Shown piece by piece: positions 27,418-37,037 of a stretch of DNA of 64,000 bases. Position 1 is the stretch's first letter, and each line of letters opens with the position of its first letter. The position numbers were made by a program, and so were the translations under genes. The notes beneath the pieces were generated by a model, which ran no database searches, had not been told where the DNA came from, and saw nothing but the letters and a program-made list of their open reading frames with translations. The DNA comes from Legionella sp. PATHC035 (GTDB lineage: Bacteria > Pseudomonadota > Gammaproteobacteria > Legionellales > Legionellaceae). The stretch covers positions 3,457,001 through 3,521,000 of the forward strand of contig NZ_JAPHOT010000001.1 in assembly GCF_026191115.1 (NCBI RefSeq), in the 5' to 3' direction.

Positions 27418-28903
27418 TGAGCAAATAGAACATATCGATGAAAGCGAAGTTTATTATATTCGCAAACAAAAATTGGCTGAGTTACGTACAAAAGGTTTTA
27501 ATTTTCCAAACCAATTTCGTCGTGAAAATTTAGCTCAGGAAATTATAAAACATTACGATTCATTAGATAAGGAAACCTTGGCACAACAGCATGTGAAAGT
27601 AATTGTAGCCGGTCGTATTGTATTACGGCGCATTATGGGAAAGGCTAGTTTCTTCCATATTCAAGATTTTTCTGGACGTATTCAAGTATACATTCGCGCG
27701 AATGATCTCCCCGAACAGTATGAAGAATTTAAGCATTGGGATTTAGGCGATATCGTTGGTGTTCAAGGTGAGTTATTCAAAACCAATACAGGAGAGCTTA
27801 CAGTCCATACGGAACGTGTAGAGTTATTAACGAAATCATTGCGCCCTTTGCCTGATAAGTTTCATGGCCTAGCCGATCAAGAAGTGAAATATCGCAAACG
27901 TTATGTTGATTTAATTGCTAATGATGAAAGTCGTCTTACTTTTTTAACGCGTTCACGATTAATTCAAGCGTTTAGACAATTTATGGATAAAAACTACTTT
28001 CTGGAAGTGGAAACACCCATGATGCATCCTATTCCAGGCGGTGCTATGGCGCGGCCTTTTGTTACGCATCATCATACATTGGATATGACCATGTATTTGC
28101 GTATTGCCCCAGAGCTTTATTTAAAACGTCTTGTTGTCGGCGGTTTTGAGCGAGTCTATGAAATTAATCGTAATTTCCGCAATGAGGGTATATCAACGCG
28201 TCATAATCCAGAGTTTACCATGGTTGAGTTTTATCAAGCCTACGCAGATTATAAGGATTTGATGAATTTTACTGAAGAATTATTACGCTATCTCTGTGAT
28301 ACGGTAATAGAAAAGCGTCAAGTTGAATATCAAGGCCAAATTATTGATTTTGATAAACCATTTACCCGCATGACTGTAAAAGAGGCAATTTTACATTACC
28401 ATCCTGAAATTGATGCGCCTCAACTTGAGAGCATCGTCAGTTGTCGTGCGATTTTACAGAAAAAAGGTTTTTCTTATAAAGAAACTGACGGGCTAGGTAA
28501 GCTGCAAATTATATTGTTTGAGGAAACAGTCGAACATCAGTTATTTCAGCCTACTTTTATTACGGGTTATCCCACTGAAATCTCACCTTTGGCCCGCCGC
28601 AGCGATGATGATCCAGAAGTCACTGACCGTTTTGAATTCTTTATTGCAGGCCGAGAAATTGCTAATGGATTTTCTGAGTTGAATGATGCAGAAGATCAAG
28701 CAGAGCGTTTTCGTAAGCAAGTTGAAGAAAAGGATGCCGGTGATCTCGAAGCCATGCATTTTGATAGTGATTATATCGAAGCTCTGGAATATGGCTTACC
28801 CCCCACCGCAGGAGAGGGCATTGGAATTGATCGCTTGATTATGCTGTTTACCAACTCACAGTCAATCCGTGATGTGATTTTGTTCCCTCATTTGCGGCAA
28901 TAA
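27410..28903 (+). CDS. lysS: Lysyl-tRNA synthetase, class II
   Basis: A 497-aa class IIb synthetase with an N-terminal OB-fold anticodon domain (about 60-145), motif 2 ([31 protein letters not shown]) and motif 3 ([13 protein letters not shown]). Its start overlaps the prfB stop by 8 bp, the usual prfB-lysS arrangement in gammaproteobacteria. Confidence 0.97.
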   Translation: MSDEQIEHIDESEVYYIRKQKLAELRTKGFNFPNQFRRENLAQEIIKHYDSLDKETLAQQHVKVIVAGRIVLRRIMGKASFFHIQDFSGRIQVYIRANDLPEQYEEFKHWDLGDIVGVQGELFKTNTGELTVHTERVELLTKSLRPLPDKFHGLADQEVKYRKRYVDLIANDESRLTFLTRSRLIQAFRQFMDKNYFLEVETPMMHPIPGGAMARPFVTHHHTLDMTMYLRIAPELYLKRLVVGGFERVYEINRNFRNEGISTRHNPEFTMVEFYQAYADYKDLMNFTEELLRYLCDTVIEKRQVEYQGQIIDFDKPFTRMTVKEAILHYHPEIDAPQLESIVSCRAILQKKGFSYKETDGLGKLQIILFEETVEHQLFQPTFITGYPTEISPLARRSDDDPEVTDRFEFFIAGREIANGFSELNDAEDQAERFRKQVEEKDAGDLEAMHFDSDYIEALEYGLPPTAGEGIGIDRLIMLFTNSQSIRDVILFPHLRQ

Positions 28904-28982
28904 AATAAAATTCCTCTCCTGCTTGTGGACAAAGAGGTAGAGGAATCGTCATTAAGTGAAGAAGAATCCCTCTTCCAGGTGT

Positions 28983-29056
28983 GGGAGAGGGGTAGGGTTG
29001 AGGGTCCATTTGCTGTAATCAACACCCTCATGCGCCCTAACAAAGTCCCTTCTCCC
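28983..29056. repeat. GGGAGAGGG...CCCTCTCCC-type inverted repeat after lysS
   Basis: The left arm GGGAGAGGGGTAGGGTTGAG faces a right arm CCCTCATGCGCCCTAA... ending CTTCTCCCC with several mismatches. The surrounding 28904-29190 contains no supported gene. Related short GGGAGAG hairpins occur at 49338-49357. Confidence 0.55.
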
Positions 29057-29190
29057 CATGTAGAGAGAGGACAATACAACCTGAATATTCTAAAATGTAC
29101 CCAAAGATCCTGTCGGTAACAATCAGGCTACATTTTTAGAGTTTGGTAGGACTCCCAAGTACAAAAATAATAATAATTATCAGGAGGCTT

Positions 29191-30276
29191 ATGTTTGTTA
29201 CTCAACTCCAGAAGGCGATTAGCTACATTAGAGAAACGCAAGAGATAGCCCTATTTATTACAATGGCTGATACAAGATTATCAGCGATGTTTCGTATATC
29301 ACCTTTATTTTACATCTCATTGCCTTTTATAGGTTTTTTGTTGACTGTAAATGCGATAATTAACGGATATCAACTTGCAAAAACCAGCAACCGCAATTTT
29401 GATCAATGGTCCCTTTTTCTCACTTCTGCAGTGTGTGCGGTATTAGCAAGTATATCACTTTATGGTGCTGCGCTTTCCAAATTATTTAGTTTTAGCTTTG
29501 CAGCAGGTCCTTGGTTTTTTTTCAGTAGCTTAGCCTTATCATTAGGGCATCAGTTGGTCATGTTGGCACTCAATTCATATAGAGCTTATGAGTCTCCCAA
29601 AAACAGCACTCAACGAATGCATTACCTACAGGCCGCTTTCAATAACTTGTTTGTGATATCGTTCTTAGCTGTCGCTTTAGGGGCAGTTGTATTTGCGATG
29701 CTCTTTCCTATCGTTCCTGCTCTAGGTACAGTATTTTCCCTAGCGGCGGTGGTGTTTACTGGTGTTGATATCTTGTGGCGTATGATTCCTCATGAAATAA
29801 AAAAATCCATCAAAGGATGGTTTCATTTGAGTAAACCCGATGTCATCCAAGATGCGATTGCAAATCAGGAGGAAACTTTAATACCCCAGAATTCCAATGA
29901 AATGGAGCCGAGACATCATAGACTGTTTACCTGTTGTGATTACAGCGCATTGATTCGAGCAATGGCTTTGGAAAAGGCCAAACCTTATCTGTTAGAACTT
30001 ATTCGTCAGAAATTAATCAGATTAACGCAAAATCCAGATTCACAGAATGAGACAATAAAAGATAAAATTTACTTATTAACAGCAATGTCAAAAGTAATAC
30101 AAAATTCTGAAGAAATCTCTAAAAAGGATATGTTGACGAAATTTCCTTTAGCTTTTCAACACTTTTGGGTTGAAAAGGGAGAGGTAGAGCAATTATTTGA
30201 TGCTGTAGTTGTTTATCGAGACAGAGAGCAAGCAAATCAGGAAATTCCTTCAGCACAAGTCGTATTTACTGGATAG
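29191..30276 (+). CDS. Multi-spanning membrane protein, possible Dot/Icm substrate
   Basis: A 361-aa protein with about five hydrophobic segments between residues 35 and 195 (for example SPLFYISLPFIGFLLTVNAI and FLAVALGAVVFAMLFPIVPAL), then a hydrophilic, helical cytoplasmic tail. A perfect AGGAGG (29182-29187) sets the ATG at 29191; the frame extends upstream but without a ribosome site. No signal peptide or known domain is visible. Membrane regions followed by a long tail are frequent among Legionella effectors, but no export signal is proven. Family not recognised. Confidence 0.7.
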   Translation: MFVTQLQKAISYIRETQEIALFITMADTRLSAMFRISPLFYISLPFIGFLLTVNAIINGYQLAKTSNRNFDQWSLFLTSAVCAVLASISLYGAALSKLFSFSFAAGPWFFFSSLALSLGHQLVMLALNSYRAYESPKNSTQRMHYLQAAFNNLFVISFLAVALGAVVFAMLFPIVPALGTVFSLAAVVFTGVDILWRMIPHEIKKSIKGWFHLSKPDVIQDAIANQEETLIPQNSNEMEPRHHRLFTCCDYSALIRAMALEKAKPYLLELIRQKLIRLTQNPDSQNETIKDKIYLLTAMSKVIQNSEEISKKDMLTKFPLAFQHFWVEKGEVEQLFDAVVVYRDREQANQEIPSAQVVFTG

Positions 30277-30465
30277 CTTTTACCTCTTAATAAGTATTTA
30301 TCAAGTCTTGATGACAGGGCAAGTTGATTGGTTTTTCTTTTCGGATATATTTTATTTATTGTATAATTATTTTTCTTTTTGATTTGAATGTCACTTAATT
30401 GCGTTGTGCGTGGGCTATATTAATACTATGTATTAGTAAAAAGTTTCCAAGATTAGAGAGTTATT

Positions 30466-32346
30466 ATGCCATTTACATATCGAGCAATTACAGCAAATTG
30501 TGGTAATGATACTATTGGTATTGAAGCCAGTAGGGAGCTTGCCGATAAGATCGATCAGGATGGAGCAGATTTTTATCTTATCAACTGTCAAGAAACCCAC
30601 TTTGAGAAAACTCAAAAACAGCTTGAAGCGGTACTTGGCGAGGGCTACCAAGTAGCGTGTTTGGGGCAAATGGCTACCCATACTAAAGCGGATACTCAAT
30701 TTCATTCAAATACAGGAATAGCAAGCTTTATTATTTATAAAAAAGAATTGGTTTTAAGTGATATCAATTCAACCGAAGCAAGACGTACTCCTGCAAGTGG
30801 TTTTTTAGAGAGAATCAGTAGTGGTGCAGGATTCAATAAAGGAGGCTTGGTTACTAATTTTGCCATAAAGCGACCCGATGGGGAACGTATCGATATACAA
30901 GCGGTCAGTGGGCATTTAGATGCAAGCAGTATGTTGAAGCGCAATCAAGATTGGCATGTGCTCCATAAAAAAACGATAAAAGAGGTGCACAATTGGGATG
31001 AACTTCTAGCGGCATGTCCTAATTTAATGGTTTCAGGATATGATGCGAATACTCGCAACCGACTTGATGAGAATAATAAAGAAATTAACATGTGGGAATA
31101 TCCCGAGAAATATCCTGAAATACACGCACTTGATCGTGTTTCTCTTGCGGCAGCTCGATATAGTGGTCAATCCACCTATGCTCATGCACCAGGCCCGGAT
31201 CCTAAACGACCGGGGTATGCAGGAGGCGGTATGCTTGATTTTGTGACCATTTTTGATGGAAAAATATCCGAAGAAGGAATTGTAAGTGATGAGCAAGTTG
31301 AGCAGTACGAACCCGAGCTCAATTCGGAGCGAGATCATAATGTGATTGTTAGTCCACTCCGTACCAGCCTTAAGGCAAGCCCTTTTGAACGAGTTAAGAA
31401 TCTAATGGCTTCTCGCTTAAAAGGTGTTGCGCCTCTCTTGGCTAAGGAAATTCAAAAAATGGAGGAGACTGATGAGGGCGCTAAAGATCGATTAGTAGAA
31501 ATTTACCAACAATATTTAAGCCCAGAGGGTTTTTTAGATCAAGCGATTGCGTTGCATCAACGCAAATTGGTGTGTCTTGAGCAGTTAATGAATCGCTCAT
31601 TGGATGAAGGTTTGAAAGATAAGGTTTCAAAAACTCTATTTGCAGAACTTGAATGGTGTGCTGTTGAGCCAAATCTACTCACAGCACAGCAATTAGCAGC
31701 ACAACAAGAATTAATGAGAGCATTTCTTAATTCGCTAGATGAGTGTGAGCATGCGGTGGGAATCAAAGCGCGTTTGGATTGTTATCATGAGTTGAAAGAA
31801 AAGATCGACAAGAATGAGAGAATCAATGCGGCTGAAGCGTTTAAAGATGCAGCAGTTCAAACGTATCAAAACCTTTATATTAAATTTGCAACAAAATTAT
31901 ATAACCATACGGATTCACCAGAGCTTCAAGGTGCAATGGAGAAATTATTAAAACGTCTTGATGCAATTGCTGATCATAATGCTGAAGCTGCATTGAAAAG
32001 TCTGGATCCAAAGAAATTAGATCTGTTGACTCATATTATTGCACAGTGTGATGATAGCTTTAACCCGTCCCATAACGTGGAAAAAAACAACGAGGAATTA
32101 ATGAGTCTTTCTCATGAGGCAATGGGCAGTTCTTCTCCATTATGGCGCGCTTTGGCTGAGGCTGTGAAATTTTTTGTATCTATAGTTTCTAAAGTATCTC
32201 GCGACGCAACCTTGGCTGAACAGGGAGAGCTCGTTAAGAGTAAAAAATTATCGGATTCGATAACAAAGTACAGGACTGCTTTGCATGATATGCGTCCCCA
32301 AGAGAACAGCGTAAGCGATGACGAAAATAGAATGACGTTGGATTGA
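30466..32346 (+). CDS. Endonuclease/exonuclease/phosphatase-fold protein with helical C-terminal domain, effector candidate
   Basis: A 626-aa protein. Residues 1-300 carry the EEP catalytic set in order: Asn11 (TANCGND), Glu43 (CQETHF), His150 (SGHLDAS), Asp193/Asn195 (GYDANT), Asp258 (GMLDFV) and Asp290-His291 (SERDHN). This fold covers inositol-polyphosphate 5-phosphatases, sphingomyelinases and DNase I-like enzymes; the substrate cannot be told from motifs. Residues 310-600 are helical and Glu/Lys-rich. The tail NSVSDDENRMTLD is acidic and polar, like many Dot/Icm C-terminal signals. No signal peptide is seen. It stands alone between two same-strand genes. Confidence 0.78.
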   Translation: MPFTYRAITANCGNDTIGIEASRELADKIDQDGADFYLINCQETHFEKTQKQLEAVLGEGYQVACLGQMATHTKADTQFHSNTGIASFIIYKKELVLSDINSTEARRTPASGFLERISSGAGFNKGGLVTNFAIKRPDGERIDIQAVSGHLDASSMLKRNQDWHVLHKKTIKEVHNWDELLAACPNLMVSGYDANTRNRLDENNKEINMWEYPEKYPEIHALDRVSLAAARYSGQSTYAHAPGPDPKRPGYAGGGMLDFVTIFDGKISEEGIVSDEQVEQYEPELNSERDHNVIVSPLRTSLKASPFERVKNLMASRLKGVAPLLAKEIQKMEETDEGAKDRLVEIYQQYLSPEGFLDQAIALHQRKLVCLEQLMNRSLDEGLKDKVSKTLFAELEWCAVEPNLLTAQQLAAQQELMRAFLNSLDECEHAVGIKARLDCYHELKEKIDKNERINAAEAFKDAAVQTYQNLYIKFATKLYNHTDSPELQGAMEKLLKRLDAIADHNAEAALKSLDPKKLDLLTHIIAQCDDSFNPSHNVEKNNEELMSLSHEAMGSSSPLWRALAEAVKFFVSIVSKVSRDATLAEQGELVKSKKLSDSITKYRTALHDMRPQENSVSDDENRMTLD

Positions 32347-32377
32347 GTTTTTAAATAAAATTACCGAGATATAGTTT

Positions 32378-33331
32378 ATGGTTTGGGCAGATACCCTAAA
32401 AAAAATCAGCTGTAAAACAGCACTTAAAGCGGCTTCGCAATGGGTTGATCGACCTCATAACCTGCAACTGATTAACAATCAAATCAATTGTGTTTATCGT
32501 TTTGAATCTGCGGGAAAGAGATTCTATTTGCGCATGACTCATGAGCAGATTAGACCACAAAGGGAACTGCTCGCTGCCATCGATTTTCAACAACACTTGC
32601 TCCAACATGATGCACCAGTTTCTGACGTTCTCGTGTCAAACAACGGATGTTATATTGAAAGCGTTAGACAAGATGAACTCTTTTTTTGGGCTCAAGTATG
32701 CTCTGAAGTGCCAGGGACAATCATGCATTTTGGGTATGAGGATAAAAATACCTACTTTCTCTGGGGACAAGCTTTGGCGCGTTTACATCGTGCTGCGGGA
32801 ACTTATCAGGCGAAAGGACATCATTTTAGAAGCTGGAAGGACTTGTGGAATGAAACAGCCGGTTACCTTGATGATGAAGAAAAGGCAATTCAGGATTTAT
32901 TTCATAGCCTTGACCAACGCTTTGAACGCTTTACGCCGAATAAGGTCAATTTTGGTCTCACGCACGGAGATCATCGACCCGGGAATGTGCTATACGACGG
33001 CAAGCAAATCCATTTTATTGACTTTGATGAGCCTGTCTATCATTGGTTTATCGCCGATATTGCAAAACCATTTTTAGACTTATGCAGTAGACCTTTTGCT
33101 GAATGGGCAGAAAAATTTGCATGGATGATTGAGGGGTATCAGGGTATTTTGCCTGTAGACGCGCATTTATTGCAGTCGATTAATGATTTTAGCCAAATGA
33201 AGAGTTTGGATATTTATCTTTGGTGCAAATATAATTGGTTCGAAACTACAGCTCCAGGAGGAACGCCAAGAGCGCAATGGTTGAATGAATTACGTCATAT
33301 GGCTTTTACTCCTCTATTCAATTTTAAATGA
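32378..33331 (+). CDS. Aminoglycoside phosphotransferase-family kinase (SrkA/homoserine-kinase-like)
   Basis: A 317-aa protein of the APH/choline-kinase fold. The catalytic loop HGDHRPGN (196-203) and the metal-binding IDFD (214-217) are intact, and the small N-lobe is recognisable in YRFESAGKRFYLRM. Such enzymes phosphorylate small molecules or protein side chains (SrkA-type stress kinase). It starts 31 bp after the EEP gene on the same strand and may be co-transcribed. Its substrate is unknown. Confidence 0.8.
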   Translation: MVWADTLKKISCKTALKAASQWVDRPHNLQLINNQINCVYRFESAGKRFYLRMTHEQIRPQRELLAAIDFQQHLLQHDAPVSDVLVSNNGCYIESVRQDELFFWAQVCSEVPGTIMHFGYEDKNTYFLWGQALARLHRAAGTYQAKGHHFRSWKDLWNETAGYLDDEEKAIQDLFHSLDQRFERFTPNKVNFGLTHGDHRPGNVLYDGKQIHFIDFDEPVYHWFIADIAKPFLDLCSRPFAEWAEKFAWMIEGYQGILPVDAHLLQSINDFSQMKSLDIYLWCKYNWFETTAPGGTPRAQWLNELRHMAFTPLFNFK

Positions 33332-33373
33332 TTTAAAAAAATACGTTTCTTACATCTACTGTTAATGAAGATT

Positions 33374-34816
33374 CTAAATTTTCAATAAATATTCCCTTAA
33401 CTCACCGCATACTTCATTCTCTTCATTCAACCATCCCATGCTCTTCATTATTTCCTGACTGCGTTTTCCACTGCCTTGTTTGGAATGGCCTTGAGCATGA
33501 TTAACCAAATCTTTTAAGGACATATCCTTCTTAACATAGCTGGTAGCAAAAAATGAATACAAACCACACCAGGCGTTTTTATCGGAGGTTAATTTTGCAT
33601 CATATTTTTGCATAAAATTGCTTTTTAAACGTTCTAAGTTTGCATTTAGCTTTTCCAACTCTGCTTGTTCTTTTGCTAAAACTAGATGGATAGTTAAAAA
33701 GTCAATATTACTGGAATTTCCATATTTTTTAGCTTCAGCCATAATTTGCTCAATATGTTCTTGGGGCAAATCATTAGGATTAGGGTAGATCTTGAACGCA
33801 CGCTGGAGTAAATCAGGCTCTTCAAGTGAGAGAGCTGACTTCATCAGTTGAACAAAACCAGCGGGATTTACATTTTTATTTTCAATATGGGTTAACTCAT
33901 TTAAGAATTCGGTAAATAAAATAATGCCTTTCTTTCTTGCTTGAGTTAGGGCGATTTTAAGAGTTTCGTCATTGTTTAATACCGGCATTAAATCTTCTTC
34001 GATTCCTCTTACAAAATCAAACCCATCTCCTATACCTCCCTGTTTTTTAGAGGACATTTCATACATGGTACAAGCAATGTGATTTGCTAAAAAGCTTAAT
34101 CCTCTGAGAGGACCATAAAAAAAGTTGGATTTGTCCCTGGTTCCTGATTTCAATTCTTCGAGAGTTGGTACATAGGGTAAACTGGTTCCTGAAAAATCTG
34201 AGACAACATCCCAAAACATAAAGCCTATTACTGGGGGCTCTGAAGAGTGCTCTGGAGGTAATTTAAAATAAAAATGCTCGCTATCATCTAAGGAGTGCAG
34301 AATGCTAATGGGCAAGGAAAAGGTGAATGCGGTTGCATATTCATTGAGGATATTTTCTACCATTTTTAGTGCAAAACGCTTATCCTTCAAGCGTTCTTTT
34401 AAGATAAGAATATCTGGAGGTGTACCAATAACCCTTTGATCCCCTTTGGCGTTATAAATGGCAATAGATTCTTCTTGGCAAAGACTTGTAAAATCTTTTG
34501 TGACAAGAACATTAATGGTGTAGCTTGGCTGGCCGGGTTCTTGTATTTCGATAGGAGCAATTTCAAATCGTTGTGTTTTTAATCCCAAGTCTGTGATTTG
34601 ATCAAGCAGGAGTTTTTCCGCTTGAATTTTCTCATCCCAATTAATCCAACCCTTGTTTGGAATAAAAAAGCATAGGTTTGTGCCTTTAATCTTATAGACA
34701 TGTTTTTCGGAACCCCCTCCAATTCGTTCACAATCCGTTTTTTTAAAAGTTTTACCTTTTAAGGTTAGGGTGATGTTATGATTTTGGGTATAAAAACGCT
34801 TTAACCACTCTATCAT
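33374..34816 (-). CDS. Kinase-like protein with degenerate catalytic motifs, effector candidate
   Basis: A 480-aa protein. Residues 31-60 resemble a kinase N-lobe: a glycine-rich GGGSEKHVYKI (33-43) followed by a helix with IQAEK. A possible catalytic region near residue 215 (LHSLDDSEHFYFKL followed by GFMFWDVVSDFSG) lacks a clear HRD/HGD loop. The C-terminal half is helical (about 300-480) with a coiled-coil stretch AKEQAELEKLNANLERLKS. No signal peptide. It could be a pseudokinase-type effector; this is inference from weak patterns, and no family is recognised. Confidence 0.6.
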   Translation of the reverse strand: MIEWLKRFYTQNHNITLTLKGKTFKKTDCERIGGGSEKHVYKIKGTNLCFFIPNKGWINWDEKIQAEKLLLDQITDLGLKTQRFEIAPIEIQEPGQPSYTINVLVTKDFTSLCQEESIAIYNAKGDQRVIGTPPDILILKERLKDKRFALKMVENILNEYATAFTFSLPISILHSLDDSEHFYFKLPPEHSSEPPVIGFMFWDVVSDFSGTSLPYVPTLEELKSGTRDKSNFFYGPLRGLSFLANHIACTMYEMSSKKQGGIGDGFDFVRGIEEDLMPVLNNDETLKIALTQARKKGIILFTEFLNELTHIENKNVNPAGFVQLMKSALSLEEPDLLQRAFKIYPNPNDLPQEHIEQIMAEAKKYGNSSNIDFLTIHLVLAKEQAELEKLNANLERLKSNFMQKYDAKLTSDKNAWCGLYSFFATSYVKKDMSLKDLVNHAQGHSKQGSGKRSQEIMKSMGWLNEENEVCGELREYLLKI

Positions 34817-34954
34817 TTGATATAAATAAAAGTTAAATTGCTTTATATTTTTTCATATTAGCAAAATAATATCAATGCTATTTACAATTTGATCGCCCTT
34901 GTTTATTTTTCATCATGCTTAGAATACAAACAAATGATATAGAGGAGCGATAGC

Positions 34955-34993
34955 ATGGTTTGCTCAGAAAAAATAGTTGATTTCTTAATTTAA
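34955..34993 (+). other. 12-codon open frame with strong ribosome site
   Basis: ATG at 34955 codes MVCSEKIVDFLI then stop. GAGGAG (34943-34948) is ideally placed and a TAGAAT (-10-like) lies about 30 bp before it. It overlaps the 3' end of the opposite-strand TPR gene. It looks like a leader peptide or the surviving start of a deleted gene. Confidence 0.3.
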
Positions 34994-36106
34994 ATGAAAG
35001 CTATCAGTATTAAGAAAGGCCAAGCTGGGATTGTTATCTGGTTTAATACGAAAAATAGTTTGAGTATTTACTCCGAGCAATCCTTGGGATTTTGCTTGCT
35101 TTAGCTTCTCTACTTCCTCATTAATTCTGAGATCATCTTGAGACAATCTTCGTGCTTTAAGAAGCGATTGCTCCGCTTTCTCCCAATTTTTTTCCAGTCG
35201 ATAACAGCACCCTATATTTAACCAAGCATCAGCTTGAACCTTTCTGTCACTCGTTTGCTCAAGAACCGTGGCAAACTGATTTCTTGCTTTCGCATACATC
35301 CCTTGTTTGAAGAAACACATACCTGCTTGATTGAGTGCAGGAATATGACTTTGATCCAATTGAAGAGTTAAGAAATAGAGTTCTTGTGCTTTTATATATT
35401 GTTTACTTTGAAACAGATGATGACCAAATTGAACATAACATTCAGTTAGATTTTCTGTAATCACTTTTTGGAGTGCGCATTCCTCTGTAGGGCAATGAGC
35501 TAGGGCGTCACCATAGTAGTAAATGGCACACATAAAGTGCACGCTGATTTCCTCTTGCGTATCCTTTCCAACTGATGATTGATTTAATAGATGAATATAC
35601 AGTTCATGCCAACTTGCGGCAGTATGTAAAAACGTAGGATTATCGCTACATCGCTCCAAGACTGAAATAAGTGCAGTTTGTGCGTCCCTAAGTAAAATAA
35701 AACAATTTTTAAAATTGGATTTGAGATAATCTTGAGCAAGCTTCATGTAGCTCAATCCCAAATTATGTCGTGCTGACACACAATTAAAGTCATTCTCAAT
35801 CGCAGCAAAGTAGTATGTAATTGCTACCTCATTCTGGTTGTTCGCTGCATAACATTGTCCTAGAAGATCAAATGCATCAGACCAGTTTTCCCGATTTTGT
35901 ACTTTCATAGTTAATTCAAAAAATCGGTTCAAATAGGAAATCGCCTCGTTTTTTTCAGCAGACAAAAAACATGTTTTACCTAAAAGAAAATACGCTTCTG
36001 GACTTTCATGATTTAGATTAATTTCTTGGAGAAATAGTTTTTTTGCTTGTATATAATCGCCTCTTTTAAAAGCTTCTACACCTTGTAAATGGAACGAATC
36101 AAACAT
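34985..36106 (-). CDS. TPR-repeat protein
   Basis: A 373-aa protein made largely of tetratricopeptide repeats: FKRGDYIQAKKLFLQEINLN, PEAYFLLGKTCFLSAEKNEA, NEVAITYYFAAIENDF, QYIKAQELYFLTLQLDQ and KARNQFATVLEQ are typical A/B helix pairs. There is no signal peptide or enzymatic domain, so it probably acts as a cytoplasmic or exported scaffold. AAGGA precedes the ATG at 36106; a TTG 48 bp upstream in frame is less likely. Legionella carries many TPR/Sel1 effectors, but export is not shown here. Confidence 0.75.
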   Translation of the reverse strand: MFDSFHLQGVEAFKRGDYIQAKKLFLQEINLNHESPEAYFLLGKTCFLSAEKNEAISYLNRFFELTMKVQNRENWSDAFDLLGQCYAANNQNEVAITYYFAAIENDFNCVSARHNLGLSYMKLAQDYLKSNFKNCFILLRDAQTALISVLERCSDNPTFLHTAASWHELYIHLLNQSSVGKDTQEEISVHFMCAIYYYGDALAHCPTEECALQKVITENLTECYVQFGHHLFQSKQYIKAQELYFLTLQLDQSHIPALNQAGMCFFKQGMYAKARNQFATVLEQTSDRKVQADAWLNIGCCYRLEKNWEKAEQSLLKARRLSQDDLRINEEVEKLKQAKSQGLLGVNTQTIFRIKPDNNPSLAFLNTDSFHLN

Positions 36107-36179
36107 TTTGCCGTCCTTAGAGTAGTTAAATGCTTTTATGATCGATATGCCCAATATCAGATTAACCCCAAATTTAGAA

Positions 36180-36185
36180 TATAAT
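36180..36185 (+). promoter_or_regulatory. -10 box upstream of the small P-loop kinase
   Basis: TATAAT lies 44 bp before the ATG at 36230, in the divergent region shared with the TPR gene. The -35 is not clear. Confidence 0.4.
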
Positions 36186-36229
36186 AAGCAGATGCTTTTT
36201 AATAGCCATTGAACCTATGAGGATAACTT

Positions 36230-36805
36230 ATGGTAATGATACTTGGTATTAGTGGGGTATCCGGTGCAGGTAAATCAACACTCGCTGCAACTCTGGCAAA
36301 GGATTTAGGTGCTGTTCTCATCAGTTGGGATGAGTTTGATGCAATTTCAATCGTTCCAGAGGATTATGTTGAATGGCATCAACGCGGACAAGATTATCAA
36401 GAATGGAATTACCGTGAACTTGCTCATGTTCTTAAGGTATTGAGGTCAGGAAACGCTATTGAGCACCCTATAACTCATGAGGTATTGAAACCGACTGAGT
36501 TTATTATTTTTGATGCACCTTTAGGTCGTTTGCATCAGCAGACTGGACAATATATTGATTTATGCGTGCATATTGAAGTTCCTTTAGATGTTTCATTATG
36601 TAGAAGAGTGTTGCGTGATTATAGAGAAGAAAATAAGGACAAAGAGAAGGTTTTGGAGGAGTTGGCGTTTTATTTGAATGAAGCACGAATTTTATTTTTT
36701 GATGAGGAACTGAAAAAATGTGCGGATGTTATTCTTGACGGCATGGCTAAAATCGAGTCTCAAGTAGCATTCGTTAAGAGTTTTTTAAGTCATGGGAAAA
36801 TGTAG
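36230..36805 (+). CDS. P-loop kinase, uridine-kinase-like
   Basis: A 191-aa protein with Walker A GVSGAGKST (9-17), a LISWDEFDAI substrate segment, FIIFDAPLG as Walker B strand and an Arg-rich lid (LCRRVLRDYREEN). This is the NMP/uridine kinase fold. The WDEFD motif suggests phosphorylation of a nucleoside or related alcohol, but the substrate is open. GAGGATAA precedes the ATG. It is transcribed divergently from the TPR gene. Confidence 0.75.
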   Translation: MVMILGISGVSGAGKSTLAATLAKDLGAVLISWDEFDAISIVPEDYVEWHQRGQDYQEWNYRELAHVLKVLRSGNAIEHPITHEVLKPTEFIIFDAPLGRLHQQTGQYIDLCVHIEVPLDVSLCRRVLRDYREENKDKEKVLEELAFYLNEARILFFDEELKKCADVILDGMAKIESQVAFVKSFLSHGKM

Positions 36806-36807
36806 TC

Positions 36808-36921
36808 ATGCAAACAAATCCTGTTATTGAACTGATGTATTGGTTTGAAAGGGAACGAGAATCAGGAGCTTGTGTTCTATACCTATCGACAGGATCAATA
36901 GTCAGATGTTCGAGAATATGA
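36808..36921 (+). pseudogene. Short degenerate frame after the P-loop kinase
   Basis: A 37-codon frame begins 3 bp after the kinase stop (MQTNPVIELMYWFERERES...). Shifting frame near 36880 gives a plausible continuation (ELVFYTYRQDQ then stop). This suggests the remains of a longer gene broken by a frameshift. No family is recognised. The rest of 36922-37037 shows nothing. Confidence 0.25.
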
Positions 36922-37037
36922 TTATTATATAATCAATGGCATTTTTGCTGCTTAACATCCTAAAAATTGTTTACCCAGATCGAATGAAAAGAAGTTAGAT
37001 GAACCCAAGGGACTGATTCACCTAACTTTATAACCAT

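Noticed and set aside
30394..30435. PmrA box upstream of the EEP-fold gene
   Set aside because: CTTAAT at 30394 and ATTAAT at 30419 exist, but neither has a second half-site at the 11-bp period.
36150..36180. PmrA box between the TPR gene and the P-loop kinase
   Set aside because: On the minus strand CTAAAT-N5-GTTAAT has two mismatches to the consensus; too weak to list.
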